A stretch of 64,000 bases of DNA from Erythroxylum novogranatense (Eukaryota > Streptophyta > Magnoliopsida > Malpighiales > Erythroxylaceae), in NCBI GenBank assembly GCA_029891385.1, contig CM057231.1, positions 21,917,300-21,981,299 on the forward strand, written 5' to 3'. The position numbers and the translations under genes are program-made. Below are positions 36,243-46,479 of this stretch, piece by piece (positions within the stretch are counted from its first letter, which is position 1; each line of letters starts with the position of its first letter). Under the pieces are notes generated by a model, which ran no database searches, was not told the origin of the DNA, and saw only the letters and a list, made by a program, of their open reading frames with translations.

Positions 36243-36921
36243 TTTTATGGTATCAGAGCCCAGTACTATGGTCTTAACTGGGCACATAAGATTGATGAGA
36301 GTGTATAAGGATAAAAATCGAATTTGTGAGAATGTCAGATATCAGTATTATGATCATACTTGGGCTATAGGTTTGGTAAGATTGAAATTATGAGAATGTG
36401 TATAAGTGATATGCATGAGGTTTTGAAAAGAGGTAAATTGATAAGATTAAATAAGTAAGAATTGAGAAGTGAAGTGAATGTCCTTGTTATGAATTATATG
36501 AAGAACCTAGTGGATGGTTTGATTAAGGTGATGAGTGATGTTTGATTTGAAGAAAGTGTTAATGGACATTGAGAGGAGAATTACATGGTGAATTTAGAGG
36601 AATTGATTTCGAATATGCATATGTGAGATGCAACTTTTGAATAATGAGATAAATTGATAGAGAAATGTGTATAGCAATTCAAAGAATTAAGTGAAATGAT
36701 GATTATGGTCCATATTAAGAGTCATTACGACGTAGACCATTGACTTGTTTCAAATGTTAAGGAAAAATGTGAGTTTGATAAGATTTTGGATGGAGTAATT
36801 GATTTAAGAATTGAGCAATTATGAAGAGATTAAGAAAATATTATGAGAAGGAATTAGATAAGAAATATTATGTTCTTAAATGTGAATTTCGAGGACGAAA
36901 TTCTTTTAAGAGGGGGAGAAA
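36243..36921 (+). other. C interior: primer site, no gene, PPT
   Basis: The primer site TGGTATCAGAGCC (36248-36260) is a perfect tRNA-iMet type. The following AT-rich ~600 bp has no ORF. It ends with GAGGACGAAATTC (36891-36903) and the PPT AAGAGGGGGAGAAA (36908-36921). It is homologous in layout to the B interior. Confidence 0.88.
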
Positions 36922-39900
36922 TGTTGGACCCCGAACTTTTGATGAAAAATAGAAATATTAAAATGAATTTTAAATGAGAAAGAAATTGGTGAGAAAATTA
37001 TGAATTTAAGGAAATTTGATGAAATTAAGAAATAATTTATGAGAAAAGAATTGTGTAATTTTGAGGACTTTGATATTTGAGTGAACTTATATGGATTATG
37101 AGAGGAAAGTTGATGAGTTGATTGAAATGAAGTTAAATAGCAAGAATTAAAGAGAAAAAGTGTGAAAATTTGAAGAATTTAGAAAGTTTGACTTTTTGGA
37201 GAGAGAATGTTTGACTTTGAGAGTTGACTTTTGATGTAGGCAAAATTTGATAAAATGATCTACATGAAACTTGTAGTTTATGTCAAGAGCTTTTCGTAGA
37301 TATAAAGTTTGATATTTTTCGATATCGGGAGTGAGAGTTATGATCAGTCAAAGTTCGTTTGAAGTTTGACTTTGAGGAAAAAGTTGACTTTTTAATTGAG
37401 GCAAAATCCGAGAAAATGATCAACGTGAAACTTGTAGCCTCTGTCGAGAGCTTTTCGTGGATATAAAGTTTGCTATTTTTCGATGTCGGGATTGAGAGAT
37501 ATGAATTTCGGAAGATATGCTTTGTTTTGAAAATGTTATTAAGTATAGATTTGCATGTCTTTGTCTTGAGGCCACTCGTCGTATGGATTTAGTCGGAATT
37601 GGAAAAAGTGGCTTTACTGAAATTTGTAGCTTGTATGTCGATCTTTCCGACGCCATAAAGTTTGTAATTTTTCGAGATCGGGGCAAGGAGTTATGAGCGA
37701 TTAAAAATTGGAAGTTGGTTAGGAAAAGTTGATTAAGACAGAATCTTTGAGTGGAAATTTGACTTCTTTGGAAGCCAATTGGATTTTTCTGTTCTTCAAG
37801 GAAGTTGTAGAGCTTCCTTTTACCTTTCTATCGACACCAAATTCGTCAAATTCCGAGTTCGGAATTAAGAGATATGATTTTTGAAAAATTCAGTTATAAG
37901 TGGGTATTTAAGGTTTTGTAAATTTTGCTTGAACTCCGACCCTTTTGCAATCTTTTGTTATAAATCTTTCGTCCGACATCCGAATGATTTGATTCTTGAA
38001 GCGTTGGATTCCTAAGACAATTACGTTCATTTTTATGAAGAATTATGATTTTTAGGAGATTAAATGGAAAGAGATTTATTGAACCAAAGTAAGAGATGGG
38101 TTATAGGTTGTAAGTTGGATAATTTTCTGAACATGGTTCAGTATTTTGCTATTTTCGGGAGTTATACAACTCCGATTGAGGTGATTCTTGCGGGAAAATA
38201 AAGTTAAGATATAGGGCTACAAATCATGTGAAGGGATCGAAATTTAATTTCATCCCTAAGATTGTCAAATTCTGGACTGAAGTTATGTTAAAGTTCAGTT
38301 TCGGATTTTGTGCAGGTCAGTTAGTAATTCGGACATAACTTCTTCGTTTTAGATCCGAATTGAGCACCGTCAGTGGCGTTGGATTCGTAAGATCTATAGG
38401 AACAATTTTTAAGAAGAAAGTTTGTTCAAATTATTTCGTTTAGTTGCTCGAATTCAGGTCGCAATGTATCAGTTTTTCAAAATCCTGCACAGGGGCAAAT
38501 TTGGAAATAGGCTTAATTGGAGGGGCAAGATGGTAAATTGGGTTTCATTAAATGAAACACACAAATGATTGTCGTTTTAGCACCTGGAATTCACGATTTA
38601 TGCAGCCAAATGAAGAAAGAAAATGGAGAGAAAGAAGAAAAGAGAAAAACGAAGAAGAGAGGGGAAAGAAGAGAGTGAAGAGTCGGCCATGGAGGGAGGA
38701 GAAGAAAGATAAAAAGGTTTGATGTTTTTTTAGTTTTCTTAGTGATTTTCGTTAGTTTTAAGAGTAAAGAGGAGGAAGAAGAACATGGAAGCTTGCAACA
38801 TGAAGAAATTCGAAAATTAGAGAGAAAAAGGTAAGAGAGAGAAAGGTTTGATTTTGAAATTTTTATGAGTTTGTTGATTGATTTAGCTTAATATGGTTAT
38901 GAATTGAAGTTTCCTTTGATTATTTGAAGAGATTAGACTATGGTTATATTTAATTTTGGTTATGGAAAATTTTAGAGAGAGAAAGCTTAGTGAAGAAGAT
39001 GATGAATAGTGACATTTGGGGATTTTTGAAATTGATGATTTAGATAGCTTGAATTAGTGATGAATTTGAGATATCCTAAGTTAATTTTGATGTTTATGCT
39101 TTAGGTGAAGTTTAATTTGAAAAATTGTAAATTTGGAGTTTAGGCCAAATTAGAAATTTGGGATTTTTGTGAATTATTGGGGTTTTTGTGAATTAATGGT
39201 GTAGAATCATAATTAAGAGTAGGAATTGATGAAATGTGAAATCAATTTTGAAGAAATTATGTTTTATGAGATTGAATTTGGGTGTATTGGTTTAGGCCAA
39301 TTTTGAAAATTGGGGATTTTCAAAATTGGAGATTGAAATAGCTTGGAATTATGGTAAATTGGTGAATTCCTAAGTTAATTTTGAAAATTATGCTATTTAT
39401 GATGTGAATTTGGATTATTATGGTTTAGGTTTTGTTAAATTGGAAGAGAGAGAGAAGCAAAGGTCAAATTGAAGCATTGGACAAAATGCTAGCATGGATA
39501 TGAGGTGGGTAGTATATTTATTTATTGAATTATAAGCTAAATGTGACTTTTTAAAAATTAAAGAAAGCAATTGTTGAAAAAAAATGTTTGAAAAAAAATG
39601 TAAATAGTTGAAATTATGATTTCAAAGGATGAAAATGAGTTTAAGAAATACAAGACTTATGAACTTCATGGGTTTCAAATTATTTGATTTATGATTTAAA
39701 GAAATTAGTGCATATTTTGTCATGAATGTGATTATTATGTGATTAATTTGATGCTATGAATTGCATTAGATGATTATGTGAATTTATGTGATTTTATGCT
39801 TGTGCCATTTATGACACAAATTGATGTTATGAGTTGAAAATATGAAAATCAAGAGATTTTTGAAAAGTACCTTGAGCGTCGAATCAGTTTTAGTTATGTG

Positions 39901-41461
39901 TTATATGGGTTTGGTCAGTCCTTGTGAGTCGTATTTGTCTCTACTGTTTAAGCCTTCGCATTACCGCTCTAATAGGCAATGGAGATCCGACACGGACTCC
40001 TTTCACGGCTGGACCGTTATGCGGGAAAGTGTAGTACGTCCTGTTCACGGCTACACATGACCGTTATGTGGGAATGTGCAGTACGTCCTGTTAGGACCGA
40101 ACCAAATCAATTCTGATGTGTTATGTGTTTTGATGTGTTTATAATGTGATGCATTCATATTTAAAGTTGTGCATGATTTGAAAAAGGTTTGAGATTTTGA
40201 GAAATAAGACAAGAATTTATAATCATGAAATTTGGAAGGTTTATGAAAGTTTTGAAAAGTTTGAAAATAAGATTTTGATAAATGCTTAAATGGGAAATTT
40301 TGAAAAGTTTAAAAAGAAAATAATTTTCGCTATTGTTCGGTTTATAAATATATTATCCACGAAGCTTCCGAGCTCACCCTCCTTTTCATCCCCAATCTCC
40401 GTGTTTTACGCAGGAGATCGGATGGAAGACGAGTATGATCATAGTCCCACTTATGCGTGTTCGTAGTATGTTTAAAGTTTAATGTTTGTATCGAGATCTT
40501 TATGGATAGTTAGAAAGCTAGTAAAGTGTATTTTAGTTCGATTGTATATGAATGGTTTTGCTTGTGGCGATAAATGTATAAGATTGTATTATGTTCTAAT
40601 TAGTTATAAGTATGATTATACTTTATGTATGAGATTGGATTTTGAATGTGGTTGGGATTGATTGAAATTTCGAGTTGAGATAGTTATGGATTAGATTTAT
40701 GAAGTGTTTAGAATTAAGATTGTGTTTCATTGGTGTTTGGATGCTTGGACGGGAGGTCCGATGTTGCCTTGTGTTATTGGATGGATTACAATATTAGAAG
40801 TGCGTTTGCTTTGTTTTAAATTTTTGAAATTTGTCAAAATACAATCATTATCTTCTTAGAAATTTGGTAAAAATTTCGGTAAAATGGGTTTAAAGAAATG
40901 AGTTTGAGGATTTATAGGAAAGAATAAGAATGATGATTTTTATATGTAATGGAGTAAAGTGATTAAGAATGAAAAAGACAAGGAATAAAGAAAAAAAATT
41001 ATACCGGATTTGAAATGTCATAAGGTTTCCAACGCGATTATGTTCATTCGATCATTTTTCTTTGGTTTTGGTTCTCGGATGTCGAATCCGCTTTGCTAAG
41101 TGTTTGTCTCCGCTTTAGCTTTGTATTTTTCGATTCGATCCGCTTCGCTACCTTGGTTTGATCGATTGGTCCGATTTGAAACGCTCCGAGTATTTGTTTC
41201 ATTCGATGATTCGATTTGTATTCCGATTAGCGATTTCTCGCTTTTCGATTTTCGGATGTCGGATTTGTTCTACTTGATTTCGTCTCGCCCTCGATTTTGT
41301 TATTCGTAATTTGTTATCCGATTTGGTAGGTTTATTCGATTGGCAACCGCTTTTTGTTTCCGATTTGAAATTTCGATCCAAATTTTCCGTTTCCCTTCGT
41401 TTCCGTTTGCTTCGTTTTCCGTCCTACGTATGTAGTTGGGTTCCGATAACGGGATCCAACA
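36922..41461 (+). repeat. 3' LTR of C (4,540 bp)
   Basis: Starts TGTTGGACCCCGAACTTT and ends ACGGGATCCAACA. Contains about six modules (37270-38400) with GTAG, ATAAAGTTTG, TTTTTCGAtATCGGG and GAGTTATGA words at ~160-190-bp spacing, a CCGACATCCGAATG block (37975) without a minisatellite, a promoter/leader region (38500-38830), a duplicated ACCGTTATG box (40012-40092) and a CpG-rich TTCG block (41085-41440). ORFs such as 41100-41309 are products of the TTCGATT repeats. Confidence 0.88.
40012..40092 (+). repeat. Duplicated ACCGTTATG...GTACGTCCTGTT box
   Basis: Two copies, 40013-40045 and 40060-40092, differ at only a few positions: ACCGTTATG, GGGAA, GTG and AGTACGTCCTGTT are shared. Counterparts lie in the inverted arm (35365-35455) and in both B LTRs (24925-25010, 29905-29995). 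Conservation across subfamilies suggests a binding site or a structured RNA element, but its role is unknown. Confidence 0.7.
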
Positions 41462-41466
41462 ACCTG

Positions 41467-43086
41467 TGTCAATCATTACGCGTTTCACCTCACTACCATC
41501 CATATTCAAAGTAACCACGAGTGCGTCATCATGAAGACAGCTGACGTCAGCCAGGTCAGACTTGTCAAACGAGTTCACCTCATTAACTTGCAGCTTTTTC
41601 GCTGCTGATTGTCATATCGCTTCCTTCCTTTGACGGTGGACCCCCCTTCTACGCTACCGCCAAAGATCATGTTTTTGACCTTGATCGGTCGGTCATCCTG
41701 CTGTCTGGTATTTCTGTCATCTCTAGCCCTGGATTGTCCTCTCGTATCGCGTCGGTCGTCCACATTCTTGGTCTGCCTTCCGCCATCATTCATGTTTTGT
41801 TGTCTCCACAGTTTTCGCTAGTTGTCAGACCGACCGCTCCTGCCCTCATTACCTCGATCGGCATTTCTACCATAATTCAAAAATCTACCCAGCCTTCCCC
41901 TCTGGATGAGGAGTTCGATTTCCTTCTTTAGGTCTCAGCAATCCTCCGTGTCATGACCGACATCTCTTTGAAAACGACAATATAAAGAAGAATCCCTTTT
42001 TTGAGAGGAGATTTCAATTTATTGGGTTCTCAGAGGGATTCCCCTTCTGCTCTTATGACCTCCAGTACTTCCGCATATCACTTGTTGAGCGGAGTGAAGG
42101 GTTCTCGCCTCTGCTCCTTTCGATCGATCGGTTTCTTCCAGCTAGACTAATCATTTTGCCATTTTTGTGAATCATCGGCTCTACCACTCGGCCAATGGTC
42201 ATCCGCTCTGCGCTTTGTGTTTTTCAACACTTCCTCCAGCTGGATGTATTTATCTGCCCAATTTTGTATTTCTTGGATAGACTTGGGCTGATCAAGAGCC
42301 AACGACTTCTTAAACTCTTCATCCCTCGTATTGCTCATCAAGGTAGACAACATGGACGAGCAAGTGAGGTCAGAGACTTCGACAGCTTCGTTGTTAAATC
42401 AGGTGATGAACTCCTGCAAACTCTCATTCCTTCCTTGGGTCAACTGCATTACCTCCAAGGCAGTCTTCTGTGGCCGTTTACTTGTAGCAAATTGGTTGAG
42501 GAATAGCAGCTTAAAATTCTCAAAACTGGTTATACAACACGGGGGCAAGCTGTTGAACCATCTTCGGGCTCCTTCTTGAAAGGCTGTGCAGAAAGCTTTA
42601 CATTGAATGGCGTCTGGAACGCAATGCAAGTTCATCATCAACTGAAAGTGCTGAAGGTAGTCGAGATGATCGGTCTTTCCGGTTTATTTTCTGACATTGG
42701 TATCTTTGTACCGACCGCTGGGAGGCTATCTAGTATCTCGGGGATGAAATGAGAGTTGTATTGTGCCGATGGTTGACTAGGACGGGAATTCATGACTATG
42801 TTGATTTGGTGGTCCACGATTTTTTCAAGGCTTCAGCAGAGTGTCGATTGGCCATTATACCAACTTTGCTGAGGGGTTTTATCATTGCTCGGCCGAGGCA
42901 GAAGATTTGGCAAATCAACAAATCGGCCGCTTCTTCTATTTGTCTTTGTGTGAGAGAGTTTTGTTGCGGTGCAGGAGGGTTAGCATGGAGGGGATATTGA
43001 GTGTGAGGATGTGAATAGGTTCTAGCGTCATCCTCTAGGGCCACGCTTTGCGCTTCTTGGTCATGGTTATTTTTGTGGTTGATCAT
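41467..43086 (-). pseudogene. G1 gag and protease N-terminal half
   Basis: On the minus strand 42796-43086 is a gag head (MINHKNNHDQEAQS); 42399-42641 reads QEGARRWFNSLPPCCITSFE and LLFLNQFATSK, the retrotransposon gag (capsid) fold; 42147-42353 reads LDQPKSIQEIQNWADKYIQLE; 41575-41793 is a charged, Arg/Asp-rich linker with VKNMIFGGSVEGG, typical of Tat gag ends; 41467-41578 reads LHDDALVVTLNMDGSEVKRV and MIDTG, the protease start with its catalytic DTG at the C junction. Pieces are in different frames with stops between. Capsid would package the element RNA; protease would cut the polyprotein. As the frame at 41300-41578 runs on into C's LTR, residues after MIDTG in that ORF are not protease. 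Confidence 0.88.
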
Positions 43087-43324
43087 GCTGGTGTGAGTGT
43101 TGAGGAGGCAGCTCGTTTATGCTAGGGTTTTGGATGATGGGCGGAGAGTTTGTCTGGTGGTCAGGATGCGGCGGTGGTAGGGCGGCGGGTAGTCACAAGC
43201 CCATTCTTTGTAGTGTGAGTGTCGCGACAGCGGCTACATTAGGATTTGTCGTCGCCACCTGACTGATCTAAGTGTTTCTGAACGTGGTGTCTTGATCGAT
43301 GCGGTGGCTACCAGATTGCGCCAA
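43087..43324 (-). other. G1 leader and primer site
   Basis: Untranslated region between 5' LTR and gag. Against the LTR the minus strand reads TTGGCGCAATCTGGTAG, a decayed form of the TTGGCGCCGTCTGTGG site usual in Tat elements. No gene is seen. Confidence 0.65.
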
Positions 43325-43651
43325 TCGATTTTGGTCGATTTTGGTACACGCCACTTGGATCCATGAAATTGGTTGGTTCTGGTTCGAAAATACCTGCAAA
43401 ATAATAAAGGCACGTCGGGGGTTGATTTCCTGTAGGCCCCTCTGACGCTCAAGTCAGTGTTTTTTATAAGAGTTTTGGTGGTTGGTGAATAATGAAGAAA
43501 AGGGTTCTTGGAAATCGTACCTTTTCATGGTGAGGTAACGAATTTATAGGATTATTACCTGTGGAAATTAGGTCAATCCCCAAGGGATGGGCCAATCGGC
43601 CCATGTGCCATTCTGCGTCTGGGCTTGGGCCTAGCACGACCGACCCTACCA
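43325..43651 (-). repeat. 5' LTR of G1
   Basis: Collinear with 16906-17242. On the minus strand it starts TGGTAGGGTCGGTCG, with a TATA box TATAAAT (43542-43548). Target-duplication copy ATGTT follows at 43652-43656. Confidence 0.88.
43542..43548 (-). promoter_or_regulatory. TATA box of G1 LTR
   Basis: TATAAATTCG on the minus strand, conserved in the other LTR (17131-17137). It is the likely core promoter for gag-pol RNA. Confidence 0.55.
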
Positions 43652-43656
43652 ATGTT

Positions 43657-43849
43657 GATTCCGGACATTGAATGTCCAAGGCGTTTAATGCATGAAATAC
43701 ATATTGCAAGTACTTATTGAATGTGAATTTGACAAAATAAGTGATTGCTCAACATTTTTGTTGAACGTCGGACCAAAGTCTGAAGATAAATGTGAATGTA
43801 ACTGTGAACGTGATGCATTTCATTACATGAATACATGAAAGATAAAGAC
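43657..43849 (+). repeat. E LTR, segment 3
   Basis: Short E remnant between G1 and S1. It ends with AAGAC (43845-43849), the left target-duplication copy of S1. No gene. Confidence 0.65.
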
Positions 43850-45235
43850 TGTAACATCCCACCCCTGACGGGAAGGGTAAAATAGTAATTTGGTCAGGGA
43901 TGAGAGTGATTAGGACTGATTTGGATTCTGAGTCCTTCATGAAAATTGAAGTATGAGATCTTATCTTTCCATTGATATAAGATAGTGATTGTTCTGACAT
44001 TTGTGCTAGGAGATATCCGCTTTGAAATGTCTTGCTTGATTGGGAAATTTCGGTGGGCGGATGCTTTGATGAATTGTTTGGCCTAGTTAGCAAATGAATT
44101 TGATTTCAGGTTGTTCATGAAAGTTGTAGATAACATTCGATATTTCATGCACATTTATTGTGTAATTTTGATCGAGGAACCGAAAGTTACGGATTTTATA
44201 AACTGCTGTAATCGTTTTGAGAGGCATTGTGAGGGTAGTAACTTTGATTGCATTTTTGACACCCTTAGAGGTGAAATTGGCTTTTTTATCCTTCATAAAA
44301 CTTGTAGAGCTCTCTTTTCTCTATAAAATAGATACTAAGTTTGTCCAATTGGGAGTCCGGAGTAGGGAGTTATGCCCTGTGTAGGTTGGGATGTCGGAGG
44401 ACGTTTGTTCCAGATCTGCTATTGTATAGCATAAGTCGACTTGCACCCCATATAAGTCGACTAGTATATACACAGTAGCATCGGATTCGTGAAAGGTTTA
44501 ATTTCATTGTTATGATAAATTGGGAATTTATGGACGGGAAATTGACGTAGGTCCGGGTACTGATTCTTTGGTCACTGTTTTATTTATTTTTGGACCTATA
44601 GAGGTCCGAATTGAGTAATTTCGGTGCCGATAGATTTCTAATTTTTAGATGGAATGTTTGTGATGGTAAATTTGGATTTAAGGCCGGGAAAATCATGAAC
44701 ATGCATTGTACACATTTTAAGCGCTACATGTGCATTCTGAAATATTACTAATTGGAATTTTGGTAATCATTGCATCATCAGGCTGGTATAGAGACACATT
44801 TGAGCGCCGATCCACCGATGCCACTAAGACTTCCGTGTATTAGCTCTGGAATACAAGTGAGTAACCTAGTTGGTTCCTCAATTTTGATTGTTTATAGTTA
44901 CATCGACAATTACAGAGAATAATGGTGTTTATGAAAACCGATTATGGTGAAATGTTGAACCAGAAGGAATGGGAATTGGGCATTGAAGTGTAAACTGGCC
45001 GTGAATGTGATAAATTGTGATTGTATGAAAATCAGATGATTGAGAATGATATGTTTGATTACGATAAATTGATTGACCGCAATGTGATTTTGTGGATCAG
45101 TATGATATTGTGTATACTTTGATAAATGGGTTTTAGTGACAATGTGAATTGTGATACATCGAGCGAGTTGCATTCCATATACAAATACTTAAACGGATAA
45201 TAATAGTTGTGACTCGAGACGCCATCGACATCTTT

Positions 45236-45310
45236 GAAAAGAGCCTCGAGCTCGAACATCGACATGAAAAGAGCCTCGAGCTCGATCATCAAAAAGAGCT
45301 TTGAGCTCGA
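45236..45310 (+). repeat. Three GAAAAGAGCCTCGAGCTCGA boxes in S1
   Basis: Copies at 45236, 45266 and, weaker, 45291. Each contains a self-complementary GAGCTC-type core. They sit at the same position in the LTR as the three GGCTATAAAGCC boxes of A2, though the sequence is different. Confidence 0.8.
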
Positions 45311-45577
45311 AGAGGAGTTAGATACCTGTAGGCTCTCCTACCCACTGACACGCGTCATCGAATATCGTTTCACCGCTTAAGACTCGGTCACAACACTGCA
45401 ATAAAATGGGAAAGTGTCACATGTGCATTGCATAGTTACTTGACTGACTACTTGAAATGGGAAAAAGGCATGAGTGCCTTATTCAATTGCGATTTACTTG
45501 TATGTAATGATATGGTCCTTCTAACTGTGTTATTGCAAACTAAACTGTAATTTGCTTGTGTCCTGCATGAATTGGGC

Positions 45578-45596
45578 GAACCATCGATGATGGTTC
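45578..45596 (+). promoter_or_regulatory. Conserved LTR hairpin in S1 (8-bp stem, 3-nt loop)
   Basis: GAACCATC, loop GAT, GATGGTTC is a perfect stem, followed by ACTGAGTTCGCAAAA. See also 3538-3554, 9287-9303 and 46396-46410. Confidence 0.65.
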
Positions 45597-46051
45597 CTCA
45601 CTGAGTTCGCAAAATTCACCCAAAATTTGCAAACATTTTTTAAGTCTTGAAGAGTACTCCGCTTGACACGGGAGTATGTCTACCGTATGCAAAGGACAGA
45701 TAGAGGTCGGGATCAGTTTGCGTCTGCATTAGTGTCTCATTAGTTTTATGCCGAAATCTCTGTAAAAGAATGCTCTATATTTATAGTGAGCCCAATTTGG
45801 TTATGGCTTTTTGTTCATTAAATGGCTTTTGAAAATTATTATTGAATGATTGTAATAACTGAAAATGTTTATTTATGAACGTGGGCTCATTGTTTATCGT
45901 CTATTCCAAGATATGAGTGTAATGAAAAAAACATTTTGATCTTGGGTTTCGACTTCATCGATGTAGCAAGCCATCTCTCATGAAGCATTTAACTCGGATA
46001 TCACCAACGATGTCGGGTTCAGTTCACGCAGGAGTGGGGTGTTACAAAGAC

Positions 46052-46479
46052 AGTTGTAACCGAATTTGCCAATAAAAAGAGCTCAAAACTCATAATATGA
46101 TAAGAACCTCTAGCTCAGTTACTATTGTACCTGGTATCCACTAAGAGATATGGGACATTATTTGATATAAGCTTGGTATCTATAAGGGATATAGGCTAGT
46201 AAAAGGCAATTGGTTACAAAAAAGTAATAAATGAAAGTGAGTCTCATGTGCACTGCATTTATAATTGATATGTATATTTTAAATGATCGAAATGATTGGT
46301 TTGACTGCTCTGAATGTGATATGTGATGCTACATGATAAATGAAATGATCTGAATTATGTGACTATATGAATTGACATGTTATATAATTGAGTAAGCCAT
46401 CAAAGATGGTCCACTCACTAAGTTCACAAAACTTACCAAAATTGAAACATTCTTTTTTCAAGCTTAGAGGAGTTACCCT
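46052..46479 (+). repeat. E LTR, segment 4
   Basis: Contains a duplicated GGTATCxAxxAAG/GATAT block (46135-46200) and a weak version of the hairpin (46396-46410, CCATC-AAA-GATGG), followed by ACTAAGTTCACAAAACTTACC. It ends with ACCCT (46475-46479), next to C1. Confidence 0.7.

Larger units (their letters stand above)
34000..41461 (+). mobile_element. Element C: giant-LTR element with two inverted U5 ends
   Basis: The left end is TGTTGGATCCC and the right end GGGATCCAACA; both are the U5 (3') end of the same LTR. Perfect ACCTG duplications flank it (33995-33999, 41462-41466), exactly within the protease gene of G1. Parts in order: inverted U5 arm (34000-35675), forward LTR fragment (35676-36183), a second short copy of that fragment's start (36184-36242), interior with primer site and PPT (36243-36921), and a complete forward 3' LTR (36922-41461, 4,540 bp). 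It has no gene. It is related to B by end sequence, primer site, PPT motif and LTR blocks. Confidence 0.9.
16906..43651 (-). mobile_element. Element G1: Tat-lineage Ty3/gypsy retrotransposon, with two nested insertions
   Basis: LTRs of about 0.33 kb (16906-17242 and 43325-43651) enclose, on the minus strand, leader, gag, PR, RT, RNase H and IN, and on the plus strand an antisense ORF between IN and the 3' LTR. That layout is known for the Tat lineage of plant gypsy elements (Retand, RIRE2 and Grande type). A perfect ATGTT duplication flanks it (16901-16905 and 43652-43656). B interrupts RT and C interrupts PR. Without them the element is about 9.9 kb, normal for the lineage. All ORFs carry stops or shifts. 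Confidence 0.92.
43850..46046 (+). mobile_element. Element S1: solo LTR of the A2 family
   Basis: Starts TGTAACATCCCACCCC and ends GGAGTGGGGTGTTACA; perfect AAGAC duplications flank it (43845-43849, 46047-46051). The start matches the A2 LTR read on the minus strand (GGGTAAAATAG, CATCCC), and so does the end (GGATATCACCAACGAT, TCGGGTTC). Length 2,197 bp. It holds modules at 43920-44360, two AAGTCGACT words (44440-44465), triple GAGCCTCGAGCTCGA boxes (45236-45310) and the conserved hairpin (45578-45596). No gene; ORFs inside are short and unrelated to known proteins. Confidence 0.9.

Noticed and set aside
34000..41461. DNA transposon or foldback element with long inverted repeats
   Set aside because: The inverted arms are LTR U5 sequence, the interior has a tRNA primer site and PPT, and a full LTR is present; no transposase is seen.
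41100..41514. ORFs rich in Phe, Arg and Ser (also 23657-23894, 28621-28887 and 34152-34364)
   Set aside because: They come from TTCGATT-type repeats in the U5 block, are open in more than one frame, and occur at the same LTR place in each copy.
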